A DNA stretch of 64,000 nucleotides from Halorubrum sp. JWXQ-INN 858 (GTDB lineage Archaea; Halobacteriota; Halobacteria; Halobacteriales; Haloferacaceae). Below, in pieces: positions 1 through 7,762 of this stretch. Under the pieces are notes generated by a model. That model was not told where the DNA came from. It worked only from the letters and a program-made list of their open reading frames with translations, and searched no databases. The stretch lies in the NCBI RefSeq assembly GCF_009806985.1, contig NZ_WUAX01000011.1, positions 400,834 to 464,833 of the forward strand, written 5' to 3'. Positions within the stretch are counted from its first letter, which is position 1, and every line of letters begins with the position of its first letter. Made by a program: the position numbers and the translations under genes.

Positions 1-41
1 ACGCGATCGATCGTCCGCAAGGGCTCGAGCGCGACGCGTTC

Positions 42-122
42 GGACGCCAGTAGAACAGGTCAGATGTCAGCAGAACGTATCAGATGTCAGTAAAACGGAT
101 TAGACGCCGGTGGAGTACCGGA
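42..122. repeat. 20-nt tandem repeat continuous with the 3' end of prf1
   Basis: Four degenerate 20-nt units run from about 42 to 122. Read on the minus strand, the last unit is the final coding segment of prf1. The next three begin TAA, TGA and TGA and end in GGCGTC or GACATC. The spacer therefore looks like successive copies of the gene tail with its stop codon. Unit identity is roughly 60-85 percent by eye. Confidence 0.75.
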
Positions 123-1350
123 GGATGCCGGCGACGCCGCCGAACGCGTCGAGCAGCTGTTCGCCCTTCTCGAAGTCGGTCGAGATGAACTTCGTCTCCG
201 TCCCGCGCTGCTCGGCGATCGCCATCAGGTGTTCGATGACGTCCTCTCGCTCCTGTACGATCGCCTCCTCCCCGCACTCGACGCACTCGTGGTCCGGCGT
301 CGAGTGGCGGGCGTCGATCACTTCGTACTCCTCGTGGCCGTTCGGGCACTCGTAGACGGCGACGTCCGAGCGGAGGTCCTCGGAGATGAGTAGGCGGTCG
401 ACGGAGCCCATGATCAGGTTGCGACGGGTCTGCTCGAAGCCGTACGTCGCCTCCTCGCCGGTGTTGAGGTTCTCGAAGAACTCCTCCATCTGGTTCTTGT
501 CGTCGACGATCTCCTGATCGGCGAGCGCCTCGCTGGCGGCGTCGACGAGGTCCTTCAGCCCCGATTCGTCGGTGTACGCGACGTCGAACTTGCCGAGCAC
601 CTTGTCCTGCAGCTCGTGGTGGAGGTAGCCGCCGTCGAGGAACTCGTCTTTCGTCGGCGACGGCCCGCCGACGAGGATCCCGTCGAGCTCGTGTCGTTTC
701 GCGACGAACAGGTCGTCGGCCATCCCCGCGACCTCCTGGTAGAAGTTGTCGATCGCCTCCAGCCGGAGCCGGGCGAACCGCTGGGCGGACTGACCACCCT
801 TCCGCTGTTTGCCGGGGACGAGCGACGAGGCGGACTTGACGGCCTCGACGCGTTTCCCCTTCAGCCAGCCGACGTTCGCCTCGCGTCGGTCCAACACGAT
901 CAGCCCGAACAGCCCCGCGTCCTCCAGCATGTGCTCGAGCGGCTCGGTGAGGAACGCCGAGTCACAGTGGTACCGGAACGACTCGACGGGGTTCGGCGGC
1001 GACTCGAGCGTCCGGGTGACCATGTCGGTCTGGCCGCCGCCGGCGTCGACGGCTCCCGAGAAGATCACCATCCCCTTGTCCGGCGGGAAGGTGTCGTAGT
1101 ACCGCAGGCGGTCCTTGATCGACGTCAACGCGTCCTGCACGTTGGTGCGCGTCTGTTTCGACTTGATGTTGGCCGCCTCGCTGTGCTCCTGGGTGACGTG
1201 GGCGACCACGTCGGAGACCTGTCTGTCCTCCGGGATGTAGATGGTGACGAGCTGGGTGCCGGAGCCCTCGTAGTCCTTGAGCTCCTCGATGACCTTGCGG
1301 AACTCGTACTTCCGCCGGTCCTCGCTCGCTCCTTCGGCGTCGCTGCTCAT
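100..1350 (-). CDS. prf1: Peptide chain release factor subunit 1 (aRF1)
   Basis: Archaeal/eukaryotic-type class I release factor. It recognises all three stop codons in the ribosomal A site and triggers peptidyl-tRNA hydrolysis. The 416-residue protein has the stop-codon-recognition motif NIKS at residues 61-64 and the hydrolysis motif GGQ at 185-187 (context KGGQSAQRFARL). The C-terminal domain carries four cysteines in two pairs (YECPNGH and CVECGEE), a zinc-ribbon-like insertion. Length is normal for aRF1. The ATG at 1350 lies about 25 nt downstream of a TATA-like box on the minus strand, consistent with a leaderless transcript. The next gene upstream on the same strand is argS, also a translation gene. 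The stop at 100-102 is followed by tail-derived repeats. Confidence 0.97.
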   Translation of the reverse strand: MSSDAEGASEDRRKYEFRKVIEELKDYEGSGTQLVTIYIPEDRQVSDVVAHVTQEHSEAANIKSKQTRTNVQDALTSIKDRLRYYDTFPPDKGMVIFSGAVDAGGGQTDMVTRTLESPPNPVESFRYHCDSAFLTEPLEHMLEDAGLFGLIVLDRREANVGWLKGKRVEAVKSASSLVPGKQRKGGQSAQRFARLRLEAIDNFYQEVAGMADDLFVAKRHELDGILVGGPSPTKDEFLDGGYLHHELQDKVLGKFDVAYTDESGLKDLVDAASEALADQEIVDDKNQMEEFFENLNTGEEATYGFEQTRRNLIMGSVDRLLISEDLRSDVAVYECPNGHEEYEVIDARHSTPDHECVECGEEAIVQEREDVIEHLMAIAEQRGTETKFISTDFEKGEQLLDAFGGVAGILRYSTGV

Positions 1351-1373
1351 TACCTACCAATCGCGCCCGTGCG

Positions 1374-1384
1374 TGTAAGTAAGC
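1374..1384 (-). promoter_or_regulatory. TATA-like box of prf1
   Basis: Minus-strand CTTACTTAC about 25-33 nt upstream of the prf1 ATG, in a GC-rich surround. Spacing fits a leaderless haloarchaeal promoter. Confidence 0.45.
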
Positions 1385-1460
1385 TTTGACCTTCGGTCCG
1401 CCACGGTTCGACGCCGCCGGACGCCGCTCGCCGCCCTCATCGACTCGGGGGCGGCGACGC

Positions 1461-3242
1461 CTACATCGACTCGGGGGCGGCGACGCCGAGGACGGCGAGC
1501 GCGTTCGCCATCGTGTTGCGGGCGGCGACGACGAGCGCGAGCCGGGCGTCCCGGAGGTCGTCGCCGTCGGCGCTCAAGACGGGGCACTCGCGGTAGAAGG
1601 CGTTGTACGCCTCGGCGAACTCGCGGGTGAACGTGGCGACGGAGTGCGGCTCCAGGTCGTCCGCTGCCGCCTCGATCACGGCCGGGAACCGGGCGACTTC
1701 CCGGAGGAGGTCACGCGCCTCGTCGGTCACGAACGCGCCCGCGTCCACGTCGACGGCCCCCTCGACCCCGGGGACGTCGTGGCCGGCGGCCGCGGCCTCG
1801 TCGACGATCCCGCAACAACGCGCGTGGACGTACTGGACGTACGGGGCCGACTGCGCCTCGAAGTCCAGCGCGTCCTCCCACTCGAAGGTGATCGCCTTCG
1901 CGGGCTGTTTGGAGACGATGTCGTACCGGACCGCGCCGATGCCGACCTGGTGGGCGATGCGCTCGACGTCCGTCTCGTCGAGGTCGTCGTCGCGGATCCG
2001 GTCGTCGAGGCGCGTCTCCACTTCCTCGCGGGCGCGGGCGATCGCCTCGTCCAGCAGGTCGTCGAGCATGACGCCGGTACCCTCGCGCGTCGACATCCCG
2101 CCCTCCGGCAGGTTCACCCACGAGTAGTGGATCGAGTCGAGCCGGTCGGTGTCGTTGCCGAGGATCCGCAGCACCGCGTCGAGCTGGTCCGCCTGGAGCT
2201 TGTGGTCCTCGCCGAGCACCGTCACGGCGCGGTCGTAGGTGGCGAACTTCCACTCGTGATGGGCCAGGTCGCGGGTCGTGTACAGCGACGTGCCGTCCGA
2301 CCGGAGGAAGACGAGGTTCTTGTCGATCCCCCACTCGTCGAGCTCGAGCTGCCACGCTTCCTCCTCGTAGACGGCGTGTTCGGACGCCTTGAGCCGCTCC
2401 GCGACGTCGTCGGTCGAGCCGTCGCGCATGAATCGCGTCTCCTTGACGAACTCGTCGAACTCGGCGGGCAGCCGCGAGAGGCACTCGGTCATCCCGCCCA
2501 GCACCGCGTCGACGACTTCGCCGACGCGCTCGAAAGTCGCCTCCTCGCCCGCCTCGAGCCCCTGCAGGATGGCGGCGATCTCGTCCTCGGCGGCCGCGGC
2601 GTCCTCGGGGTCGGCGTCCTCGAGGTAGGCGTTCCCCTTGCGGTAGTAGCGGACGAGGTCGTACTCGATCCGGTCGCGGGCGGGATCGTCCTCGAGGTCC
2701 TCCTCGTCGAACGTCTCGTACGCCCAGGTGAACACCGCCATCTGTCGGCCGGCGTCGTTGACGTAGTAGTGTCGCTCGACGTCGTAGCCGGCGTAGTCGA
2801 GGACGTTCGCGACCGCGTCGCCGACGATCGGGTTGCGCGCGCGGCCGACGTGAACGGGGCCGGTCGGGTTCGCGCTGGTGTGCTCGACGACGACGGAGGT
2901 GTCGCGGTCGGGCAGCGCCCCGTATCCCGCATCGGTGGCGGCGGTCGTCAGGGTGTCGGCGAGGTAGCGGTCGCCGGCGTGGAAGTTGACGTACGGGCCG
3001 GCGGTGTCGACGGCGACGAGGTAGTCGTAGCCGTCGACGTCGACCGCGGCGGCGACGTCTCGTGCGACGTTCGGCGGGGCGTCACCGACCACGCCCGCCA
3101 GCCGGAAGGCGACGCTCGAGGCGAGCGTCGCGTCCATGTCGTCGGGCGGTCGTTCGATACCGAGGTCGTCGGTCGGCAGGTCGAGGCCCGCGAGCGCGTC
3201 GGCGAGCGCCGACTCCACCTCCGAGCGGAACCGTCTGAACAT
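1461..3242 (-). CDS. argS: Arginyl-tRNA synthetase
   Basis: Class I aminoacyl-tRNA synthetase that charges tRNA-Arg. The 593-residue protein has the HIGH-type signature HVGR at 131-134 (context [16 protein letters not shown]), preceded by an ArgRS N-terminal domain. The KMSKS position is occupied by MSTREG at 383-388, the divergent form usual in archaeal ArgRS. The C-terminal 120 or so residues form the DALR anticodon-binding domain ([11 protein letters not shown] to RNTMANAL). Length is typical. The ATG at 3242 follows TTTTAACC at 3263-3270. It lies 110 nt upstream of prf1 on the same strand, so co-transcription is possible but prf1 has its own promoter-like box. Confidence 0.97.
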   Translation of the reverse strand: MFRRFRSEVESALADALAGLDLPTDDLGIERPPDDMDATLASSVAFRLAGVVGDAPPNVARDVAAAVDVDGYDYLVAVDTAGPYVNFHAGDRYLADTLTTAATDAGYGALPDRDTSVVVEHTSANPTGPVHVGRARNPIVGDAVANVLDYAGYDVERHYYVNDAGRQMAVFTWAYETFDEEDLEDDPARDRIEYDLVRYYRKGNAYLEDADPEDAAAAEDEIAAILQGLEAGEEATFERVGEVVDAVLGGMTECLSRLPAEFDEFVKETRFMRDGSTDDVAERLKASEHAVYEEEAWQLELDEWGIDKNLVFLRSDGTSLYTTRDLAHHEWKFATYDRAVTVLGEDHKLQADQLDAVLRILGNDTDRLDSIHYSWVNLPEGGMSTREGTGVMLDDLLDEAIARAREEVETRLDDRIRDDDLDETDVERIAHQVGIGAVRYDIVSKQPAKAITFEWEDALDFEAQSAPYVQYVHARCCGIVDEAAAAGHDVPGVEGAVDVDAGAFVTDEARDLLREVARFPAVIEAAADDLEPHSVATFTREFAEAYNAFYRECPVLSADGDDLRDARLALVVAARNTMANALAVLGVAAPESM

Positions 3243-3262
3243 ACACGTCCGTTCGTCGGTGG

Positions 3263-3270
3263 GGTTAAAA
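3263..3270 (-). promoter_or_regulatory. TATA box of argS
   Basis: Minus-strand TTTTAACC centred about 25 nt upstream of the argS ATG at 3242, suggesting a leaderless transcript. Confidence 0.6.
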
Positions 3271-3395
3271 GGCCCTTCCGAACCGAACGCGGACTCCCCG
3301 GCACCGTCGGGGCGTCGTCACCGCTCCCGGCGGTTCGCGCCCCGACCGACGCGCTTAGATAGGTCGCGTCCCGCGTTTCGGTCGGAGCCGCCCAC

Positions 3396-3415
3396 CTCCG
3401 TGACGCGTCACGGAG
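3396..3415. promoter_or_regulatory. Perfect 20-bp palindrome upstream of ribK
   Basis: CTCCGTGACGCGTCACGGAG is a perfect palindrome with no spacer, between the divergent argS and ribK genes. Part of it (CACGGAGCCGTGAC) is echoed just downstream. It is a candidate operator for a dimeric regulator. The position is about 80-95 nt upstream of the ribK start and 155-175 nt upstream of argS. Confidence 0.5.
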
Positions 3416-3427
3416 CCGTGACAGTCC

Positions 3428-3461
3428 ATAACGCTTTTGAGAAGCATACCACATTCGTTAT
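3428..3461 (+). promoter_or_regulatory. Inverted repeat ATAACG...CGTTAT overlapping the ribK promoter
   Basis: ATAACG at 3428-3433 is mirrored by CGTTAT at 3456-3461, with 22 nt between the arms. The second arm runs directly into TTATCCTTTTCAC, the likely TATA region about 27 nt upstream of the ribK ATG. A repressor bound here would block promoter access, which fits the HTH domain fused to the downstream kinase. Confidence 0.5.
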
Positions 3462-3491
3462 CCTTTTCACCCCCGATAGTCAAGGTCGGGT

Positions 3492-4238
3492 ATGGCAGAA
3501 CCGGCGATGACGGCGGAACCCGACCCGGCGGCACTGGCGGCGTTGAAACACGTCGCGCTCGCGGGCGGGTTGACCGAGACGAAGGTGTCGTGTGCGGCGC
3601 TCGGCGACCGGCTCGGCGCGTCCACACAGACCGCCTCGCGGCGGCTGCAGTCGCTCGACTCCGCGGGGCTGATCGGCCGCGAGGTCGTCGGCGACGGCCA
3701 GTGGGTCACGCTCACCGACGCGGGCGAGGCCGCGCTCCGCGCCGAGTACGCCGACTACCGCCGGCTGTTCGAGGCCGACGTCGAGCTCGTGTTGAGCGGC
3801 ACCGTCACCGGCGGGATGGGCGAGGGGCGACACTACATCACCCTCCCCGGCTACGCGGCGCAGTTCGAGTCGCGGCTCGGCTACGAGCCGTTCCCCGGCA
3901 CGCTCAACGTCGCGCTCGACGCCGAGAGCGTCCGCAGACGCGGCGAGATCGCGGGCGTCGACGCCGTACCGATCGACGCGTGGGAGGACGACGAGCGCAC
4001 CTACGGCGCGGCGACCTGCTACGGCGTCGTCGTCGTCGCCGACGGCGAGCGGTACGGGGAGGCACACGCCATCGTCCCCGACCGGACCCACCACGACGAC
4101 GACCAGCTGGAGCTGATCGCGCCCGACCGGCTCCGCGACGCGCTCGGGTTGGCCGACGGCGACGCGATCGAGGTCCGCGTCGAGGCCGCCTCGCGGGCCG
4201 ACGAGGGTGACGACCCCGCCGGCGTGGAGGTGGCGTGA
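3492..4238 (+). CDS. ribK: HTH-riboflavin kinase fusion (RbkR type), CTP-dependent
   Basis: The 248-residue protein has an N-terminal winged-helix domain (about 12-80; [19 protein letters not shown] is the helix-turn-helix) and a C-terminal DUF120 domain (about 98-225). DUF120 is the archaeal CTP-dependent riboflavin kinase that converts riboflavin to FMN. Family signatures are visible: [15 protein letters not shown] at 102-116 and PGTLNVAL at 135-142. Fusions of this architecture are known in archaea as RbkR, a kinase that also represses riboflavin genes. The stop overlaps the ribB start (ATGA), so the two genes form an operon. Two dyad-symmetric sites lie upstream. A second in-frame ATG at residue 6 is an alternative start. 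The kinase call is secure; autoregulation is inferred. Confidence 0.92.
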   Translation: MAEPAMTAEPDPAALAALKHVALAGGLTETKVSCAALGDRLGASTQTASRRLQSLDSAGLIGREVVGDGQWVTLTDAGEAALRAEYADYRRLFEADVELVLSGTVTGGMGEGRHYITLPGYAAQFESRLGYEPFPGTLNVALDAESVRRRGEIAGVDAVPIDAWEDDERTYGAATCYGVVVVADGERYGEAHAIVPDRTHHDDDQLELIAPDRLRDALGLADGDAIEVRVEAASRADEGDDPAGVEVA

Positions 4239-4972
4239 TGCGGGCCGACGCCGACGTCGACGGAGCAGTCGGTCCCGACGGTGAGCACGACGCCGACGTC
4301 GGGGACACGACCGACGCGGTCGACCGGGCGCTCGCCGCCTTCCGCGCCGGCGACCCGGTCTGTGTCCACGACTTCGCCGATCGCGAGGGCGAGACCGACA
4401 TCGTCTATCCGGCGGCGGCGGTCGACGCCGCGGCGGTCGCCCACATGCGCAACGACGCCGGCGGGCTCGTCTGCGTGGCGGTCGCCGACCACATCGCGGA
4501 CGCGTTCGGGCTCCCGTTCCTCGCGGAGGCGCTCGATCACCCCGCGGTCGACGACTCGCCCGACTACGACGACCGCTCGTCGTTCTCGCTGCCGGTGAAC
4601 CACCGCGAGACGTTCACCGGGATCACCGACGCGGACCGCGCGCTGACCATCGCCGAGCTGGCGGCCGCGGCCGCGGCGGTCGACGGCGACCCGGAGGCGT
4701 ACGACGCCGACGACTTCGCGGCGTCGTTCCGCGCTCCCGGCCACGTCCACGTGCTCCGCGGGGCCCGCGCCGGCATCGACGACCGGGTCGGACACACCGA
4801 GCTCGGCCTCGCGATGGCCGAGGCGGTCGACGCCGCGCCCGCCGCGGTCGTCTGTGAGATGCTCGACGACGAGACGGGCGCGGCGCTCACGCCCGCAGAC
4901 GCCGCGGCGTACGCCGCACGGCGCGACATCCCCTACGTCGAGGGATCGGCGCTGGTCGCGGCGCTGCAATAG
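4238..4972 (+). CDS. ribB: 3,4-dihydroxy-2-butanone 4-phosphate synthase
   Basis: Converts ribulose 5-phosphate to 3,4-dihydroxy-2-butanone 4-phosphate plus formate, the four-carbon precursor of riboflavin. The 244-residue protein carries the acidic metal/substrate signature DREGETD at 48-54, the FSLPVNHRETFTGI segment, HVHVLRGARAG, and the downstream GHTELGLAMAEA signature. The chosen ATG at 4238 overlaps the ribK stop codon; a GTG one codon earlier is the only close alternative. The first 28 residues form an acidic haloarchaeal extension. Being coupled to ribK, it supplies a precursor for the pathway whose last kinase step is encoded upstream. Confidence 0.95.
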   Translation: MRADADVDGAVGPDGEHDADVGDTTDAVDRALAAFRAGDPVCVHDFADREGETDIVYPAAAVDAAAVAHMRNDAGGLVCVAVADHIADAFGLPFLAEALDHPAVDDSPDYDDRSSFSLPVNHRETFTGITDADRALTIAELAAAAAAVDGDPEAYDADDFAASFRAPGHVHVLRGARAGIDDRVGHTELGLAMAEAVDAAPAAVVCEMLDDETGAALTPADAAAYAARRDIPYVEGSALVAALQ

Positions 4973-4979
4973 CGTGGGG

Positions 4980-5055
4980 GGTGGGGCTCGGGGCAGTGAG
5001 GCTCGGGGCGGCGAGGCCCGGGGCAGTGAGGCTCGAGGCGACGAGGCCCGGAGCC
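4980..5055. repeat. 15-nt tandem repeat after ribB
   Basis: About five units of a 15-nt G-rich repeat alternate between GCAGTGAGGCTCGGG and GCGGCGAGGCCCGGG forms. They start within 10 nt of the ribB stop and occupy much of the spacer before the ilvE promoter. No gene is visible in 4973-5135. Confidence 0.75.
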
Positions 5056-5100
5056 GGGTCCGTCGATCACGGCGGCTCGCCGCGCCGTCCGCCGTATGTC

Positions 5101-5110
5101 ATAATTTTAA
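5101..5110 (+). promoter_or_regulatory. TATA box of ilvE
   Basis: ATAATTTTAA sits 26-35 nt upstream of the ilvE ATG at 5136, the only AT-rich run in this spacer. Confidence 0.65.
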
Positions 5111-5135
5111 GCCGGGGGACTCCGACGGGAGGATC

Positions 5136-6065
5136 ATGGGATTCGACGAGATGGACGTCGACACGATCTGGAAGAACGGGGAGTTCCTCGACTGGGAGGA
5201 CGCGACGACCCACGTTCTGACGCACGCGCTCCACTACGGGAGCGGGGTGTTCGAGGGCGTCCGCTGTTACGACACGGAGAAGGGCCCCGCGATCTTCCGC
5301 TGGGAGGAGCACCTCGAGCGGCTGTTCGACTCCGCGAAGATGTACGACATGGAGATCGAACACGACCGCGAGGAGATCACCGCGGCGACGGTCGAGCTGC
5401 TCGACCGCCAGGACCTCGAGTCCTGTTACATCCGGCCGATCGCCTACTACGGCTACGACACGCTCGGCGTCTCGCCGGCCGACTGTCCGACCGACCTCGT
5501 GCTCGCGGCGTGGCCGTGGGGCGCGTACCTCGGCGAGGAAGCGCTCAACGAGGGCGTCGACGTGATGGTCTCCTCCTGGCGGAAACACGCCTCCTCGCAG
5601 GTGCCCACGAACGTGAAGACCACCGGGCTGTACGTCAACTCCATGCTCGCGGGCGAGGAGGCCCGCCGCAACGGCTACGTCGAGGCGATCGTGTTGAACA
5701 AGGAGGGCAACGTCGCCGAGGGCCCCGGCGAGAACGTCTTCATGGTGAACGACGGCGAGATCTACACGACCGGGCCCGCCCAGTCGATCCTCGAGGGGAT
5801 CACCCGGGACACCGTCATCACGCTCGCGGAGGACCGCGGCTACACCGTCCACGACGAGGCCGTGATCTCCCGCGGGCAGCTGTACACCGCCGACGAGCTG
5901 TTCTTCACCGGCTCGGCCGCCGAAGTGACGCCGATCCGCTCGGTCGATGACACCGAGATCGGCTCGGGCACGCGCGGCCCGGTGACCGAGGAGCTACAGG
6001 GCGCGTTCTTCGACCTCGTCGAGCGCCGCAGCGACGACCACGACGAGTGGTTCACCTACTTATAA
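5136..6065 (+). CDS. ilvE: Branched-chain amino acid aminotransferase
   Basis: PLP enzyme that transfers the amino group between glutamate and the 2-oxo acids of leucine, isoleucine and valine. The 309-residue protein matches the class IV aminotransferase family. It has the start region HALHYGSGVFEGVRCYDT (about 30-47), the Schiff-base lysine K161 in PTNVKTTGLYVN, and the PLP-phosphate region NKEGNVAEGPGENVF. The start MGFDEMDVDTIW at 5136 is chosen because it follows a TATA box at leaderless distance; upstream in-frame sequence is low-complexity spacer. It is a single gene, convergent with cysS. Confidence 0.95.
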   Translation: MGFDEMDVDTIWKNGEFLDWEDATTHVLTHALHYGSGVFEGVRCYDTEKGPAIFRWEEHLERLFDSAKMYDMEIEHDREEITAATVELLDRQDLESCYIRPIAYYGYDTLGVSPADCPTDLVLAAWPWGAYLGEEALNEGVDVMVSSWRKHASSQVPTNVKTTGLYVNSMLAGEEARRNGYVEAIVLNKEGNVAEGPGENVFMVNDGEIYTTGPAQSILEGITRDTVITLAEDRGYTVHDEAVISRGQLYTADELFFTGSAAEVTPIRSVDDTEIGSGTRGPVTEELQGAFFDLVERRSDDHDEWFTYL

Positions 6066-6081
6066 GCCACAGCAGCGGCGG

Positions 6082-6155
6082 TTCACGCCGCCCGACCCAC
6101 GCCCGTTCTCACGCCCGACTCATACCCGTTTTCACGCCCGTTTTCACCGTTCTCA
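6082..6155. repeat. 12-nt stop-bearing repeat between ilvE and cysS
   Basis: Read on the minus strand from the cysS stop, the spacer is a series of units of the form TGARAACGGGYG. Successive TGAs occur at spacings 9, 12, 12 and 11, so the first ones stay in the cysS reading frame. The array fills the 87-nt gap between convergent genes. Confidence 0.75.
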
Positions 6156-7655
6156 CTCGAACCGATACGTCGCGCCGTCGGGGCCGTCCTCGATCGCGAC
6201 GCCGACCGCGTCGAGCGCGTCGCGGAGGTCGTCGGCACGCTCGTAGTTGCCGGCCTCGCGCTCGGCCTCGCGGACGTCGAGGACCAGCTCGACCAGCTCG
6301 CCCGCGAGCTCGACGTCGCCGTCGCTCGGCTCCGCGAACTGGAGCCCCAGGACGTCGCCGCCGAGCGCCTCGAACGTCTCGACCGCCTCGCGGAGCCCGC
6401 GATAGTCGTAGGCGGCGATCCCCTCGGCTCCCTCGACCTCCTCGACGCCGTCGACGTGTCGGTTCACGGCGTCGGTCAGGTCGAGGAGCGCGGTCGTCGC
6501 CTCCCGCAGGTTGAAGTCGTCGTTCATCGCCGCCGTGAACGCCTCGCGGACGCCGGCGGTCGTCTCGCGGAGGTCGTCGTCGACGGCCTTCGTCCGGGCG
6601 TCGACGGAGTCGAGGGCGTCGACCGCGCGGTCGTACGCCCGCGAGAGCCGGTCCCATCGCGTCTCGGCCTCGGCGATCGTCTCCTCGGTGAGCGCCTGAT
6701 CGGAGCGGTAGGCCGCGCCGGCGTAGAACGTCCGGACGACGTTGACGCCGAGCTCCTCGAGCGCGTCGGGAACGGTCCAGAAGTTGCCGATCGACGAGGA
6801 CATCTTCTCGCCCTCCATCGAGAGCAGCCCGACGTGGAGCCAGTGGCGGGCGAACTCCTGGCCGGTCGCGGCCGTCGACTGGGCGATCTCGTTTTCGTGA
6901 TGCGGGAAGACGAGGTCGCGCCCGCCCATGTGGATGTCGAGGGTGTCGCCGAGGTGCGTCGTCGACATCGCGGAACACTCGACGTGCCAGCCGGGCCGCC
7001 CGTCGCCCCACGGCGACGACCACGTCTCGCCGGTCGGCGTCGACTCGCCGTGGTCGTGTTTCGCGTGCTCGCGCGCGGCGGCCTCGCTCACGCCGTCGGC
7101 CTTCCACAGCGCGAAGTCAGCGGGGTGGCGCTTCTCGGCGCGCTCGTCCGGCTCGCCCTGCGCCTCCAGCTCGTCGACGTCCTGGTTCGAGAGCTTCCCG
7201 TACCCCTCGAAGCGGGTGACGTCGAAGTACACCGAGCCGTTCGACTCGTAGGCGTATCCCTTCTCGACCAGCGTCTCGATCAGCGCGACGATCTCGGGGA
7301 CGTGCTCGGTGACGCGGGGATACACCTCCGCGCGGAGCAGGTTGAGCCCGCGCATCGCTCCGAACGTCGTGGCGGTGAACGCCTCGGCGACGTCGCGCTC
7401 GGCGGTCCACTCGGCGCGCTCGCCGACGCGGGCCGTGACCTTCTCGTTGACGTCGGTGACGTTCTCGACGTGTCGGACCCCGTAGCCGAGGTGGGCCAGC
7501 CAGCGGTGGACGACGTCGGCGTGGAACCAGAGTCGGGCGTGCCCGAGGTGGGGGTCGTCCGACACCGTCAGCCCGCAGACGTACAGCGTCACGTCGCCGT
7601 CGGCCGTGAACTCGACGCGTTCGTCCGACAGGGTGTCGGTGACGAGGAGGCTCAT
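6153..7655 (-). CDS. cysS: Cysteinyl-tRNA synthetase
   Basis: Class I synthetase charging tRNA-Cys. The 500-residue protein has the substrate zinc-site cysteine in YVCGLTVSDDP (C27), the HIGH motif HLGH at 36-39, further zinc ligands in WHVECSAM and HHENEIAQS, and KMSSS at 284-288 (EGEKMSSSIGNF). The C-terminal DALR-like and basic tail region is present, ending GATYRFE. The ATG at 7655 is preceded by a TATA box at 7680-7688. It is convergent with ilvE, and its stop is followed by in-frame repeated TGAs. Confidence 0.97.
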   Translation of the reverse strand: MSLLVTDTLSDERVEFTADGDVTLYVCGLTVSDDPHLGHARLWFHADVVHRWLAHLGYGVRHVENVTDVNEKVTARVGERAEWTAERDVAEAFTATTFGAMRGLNLLRAEVYPRVTEHVPEIVALIETLVEKGYAYESNGSVYFDVTRFEGYGKLSNQDVDELEAQGEPDERAEKRHPADFALWKADGVSEAAAREHAKHDHGESTPTGETWSSPWGDGRPGWHVECSAMSTTHLGDTLDIHMGGRDLVFPHHENEIAQSTAATGQEFARHWLHVGLLSMEGEKMSSSIGNFWTVPDALEELGVNVVRTFYAGAAYRSDQALTEETIAEAETRWDRLSRAYDRAVDALDSVDARTKAVDDDLRETTAGVREAFTAAMNDDFNLREATTALLDLTDAVNRHVDGVEEVEGAEGIAAYDYRGLREAVETFEALGGDVLGLQFAEPSDGDVELAGELVELVLDVREAEREAGNYERADDLRDALDAVGVAIEDGPDGATYRFE

Positions 7656-7679
7656 GCCGCGTCGATAGCCGTGGACGGC

Positions 7680-7688
7680 GTTTTAAAG
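7680..7688 (-). promoter_or_regulatory. TATA box of cysS
   Basis: Minus-strand CTTTAAAAC centred about 27-29 nt upstream of the cysS ATG. Confidence 0.6.
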
Positions 7689-7696
7689 CGTCGGAT

Positions 7697-7762
7697 CGGT
7701 CAGGCGGACGGCCGGAGATCAGTCAGACGGACGGCCGGAGATCGGTCAGGCGGACGATCCGG
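7697..7762. repeat. 23-nt repeat derived from the ilvA tail
   Basis: On the minus strand the ilvA stop TGA (7746-7748) begins a 23-nt unit that recurs at 7703-7725, and a partial copy follows to about 7691. Each unit opens with TGA followed by CYGATC. The coding end of ilvA just before the stop resembles the unit end (GTCCGYC). Confidence 0.75.

Noticed and set aside
1386..3362. A 658-residue open frame opposite argS
   Set aside because: Antisense to a well-identified synthetase, with no recognisable domain and biased composition.
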